NCBI RefSeq assembly: GCF_018812025.1
Contig: NC_063050.1
Location: forward strand, 9,425,539 to 9,489,538
DNA from: Megalobrama amblycephala
Taxonomy: Eukaryota > Chordata > Actinopteri > Cypriniformes > Xenocyprididae
Direction of reading: 5' to 3'
Length of the DNA stretch: 64,000 nt
The notes beneath the pieces were generated by a model. The model was not told the DNA's origin, did no database searches, and worked only from the letters and a program-made list of their open reading frames with translations. A program made the translations under genes and the position numbers. Positions 63,759-64,000 of the stretch are shown in pieces (position 1 is the stretch's first letter; the number at the start of each line of letters is the position of its first letter).

Positions 63759-64000
63759 TTTTGTGTGAAAGCACAAATTATGTGTCAGTTAATTATAAAT
63801 CATTATTATTCAGCCCTGCTTTTCCCATCTCACATTTCACAGATCTGCATTCAAAAGTGAAAATATTGTATGTATTTATGGACTCTCTTTTTCATCTATT
63901 TTTGAAAATAGATGAAAACAAAAAAAGAAAGATGAAACACTCACCTCAAACCATATTTGAAGACTTTTCTTCTCTTCTGAACTGTCGTGTTGAACAGCAG
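63759..64000. other. unassigned window end
   Basis: AT-rich. A minus-strand donor-like GTGAGTG at 63938-63944 follows a GC-richer stretch reaching the window edge; see the rejected list. Confidence 0.3.

Noticed and set aside
63945..64000. Possible minus-strand exon ending at GTGAGTG
   Set aside because: A good donor and an open frame exist, but only 56 bp are visible, two frames are open and no domain can be recognised.

Overview
This is eukaryotic, vertebrate DNA, most likely from a cyprinid teleost (zebrafish, carp or barbel type). The signs are fish-type L2 and I-like LINEs, a DIRS1 tyrosine-recombinase retrotransposon, many non-autonomous hAT and Tc1 elements, long CA/TA microsatellites, and a Siglec-like immunoglobulin gene with phase-1 introns. 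There are no prokaryotic features and no CRISPR array. A run of exactly 1000 N (58808-59807) is an assembly gap of nominal size.

The window is mostly nested mobile elements. 1-5.9 kb: an L2 tail, small foldback elements and a decayed DIRS1 (about 1934-4585). 5.9-9.5 kb: a defective endogenous retrovirus (ERV-A) with an LTR end, a tRNA-Pro-like primer site, and a gag remnant broken by a hAT element; a solo LTR sits in its leader. 9.7-31.9 kb: a second retrovirus (ERV-B), with LTRs at 9731-11083 and 31498-31884 and RT, RNase H, integrase and envelope remnants. It is split by a young LTR element with no recognisable coding interior (11541-18563), by hAT elements at 20628-20970, 21632-22938 and 30448-31053, and by a 6.7-kb CACTA-like composite (23487-30232). 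32.3-37 kb: foldback elements inside foldback elements. 38.46-44.81 kb: a hAT element containing a near-complete L2 LINE.

The only host gene I can support lies on the minus strand at 45026-46121: a signal-peptide exon, a Siglec-type V-set exon and a C2-set exon. No further exons can be recognised downstream; a 6.3-kb transposon block starts about 210 bp past exon 3. From 46.2 to 58.1 kb there are repeats, a piggyBac end, a higher-order minisatellite, a TTAA-flanked element and a hAT-like element containing a full-length I-clade LINE (52051-57339, 14-bp target duplication, intact 1248-residue ORF2). The right end holds common fish repeats and a Tc1 element (62094-63633) with a broken transposase on the minus strand.

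Target-site duplications, read by eye, give the relative order of many insertions. The youngest-looking elements are the LTR pair at 11541/17290 (one substitution seen), the I-clade LINE and the L2. Family names come from motif recognition; no database search was run.
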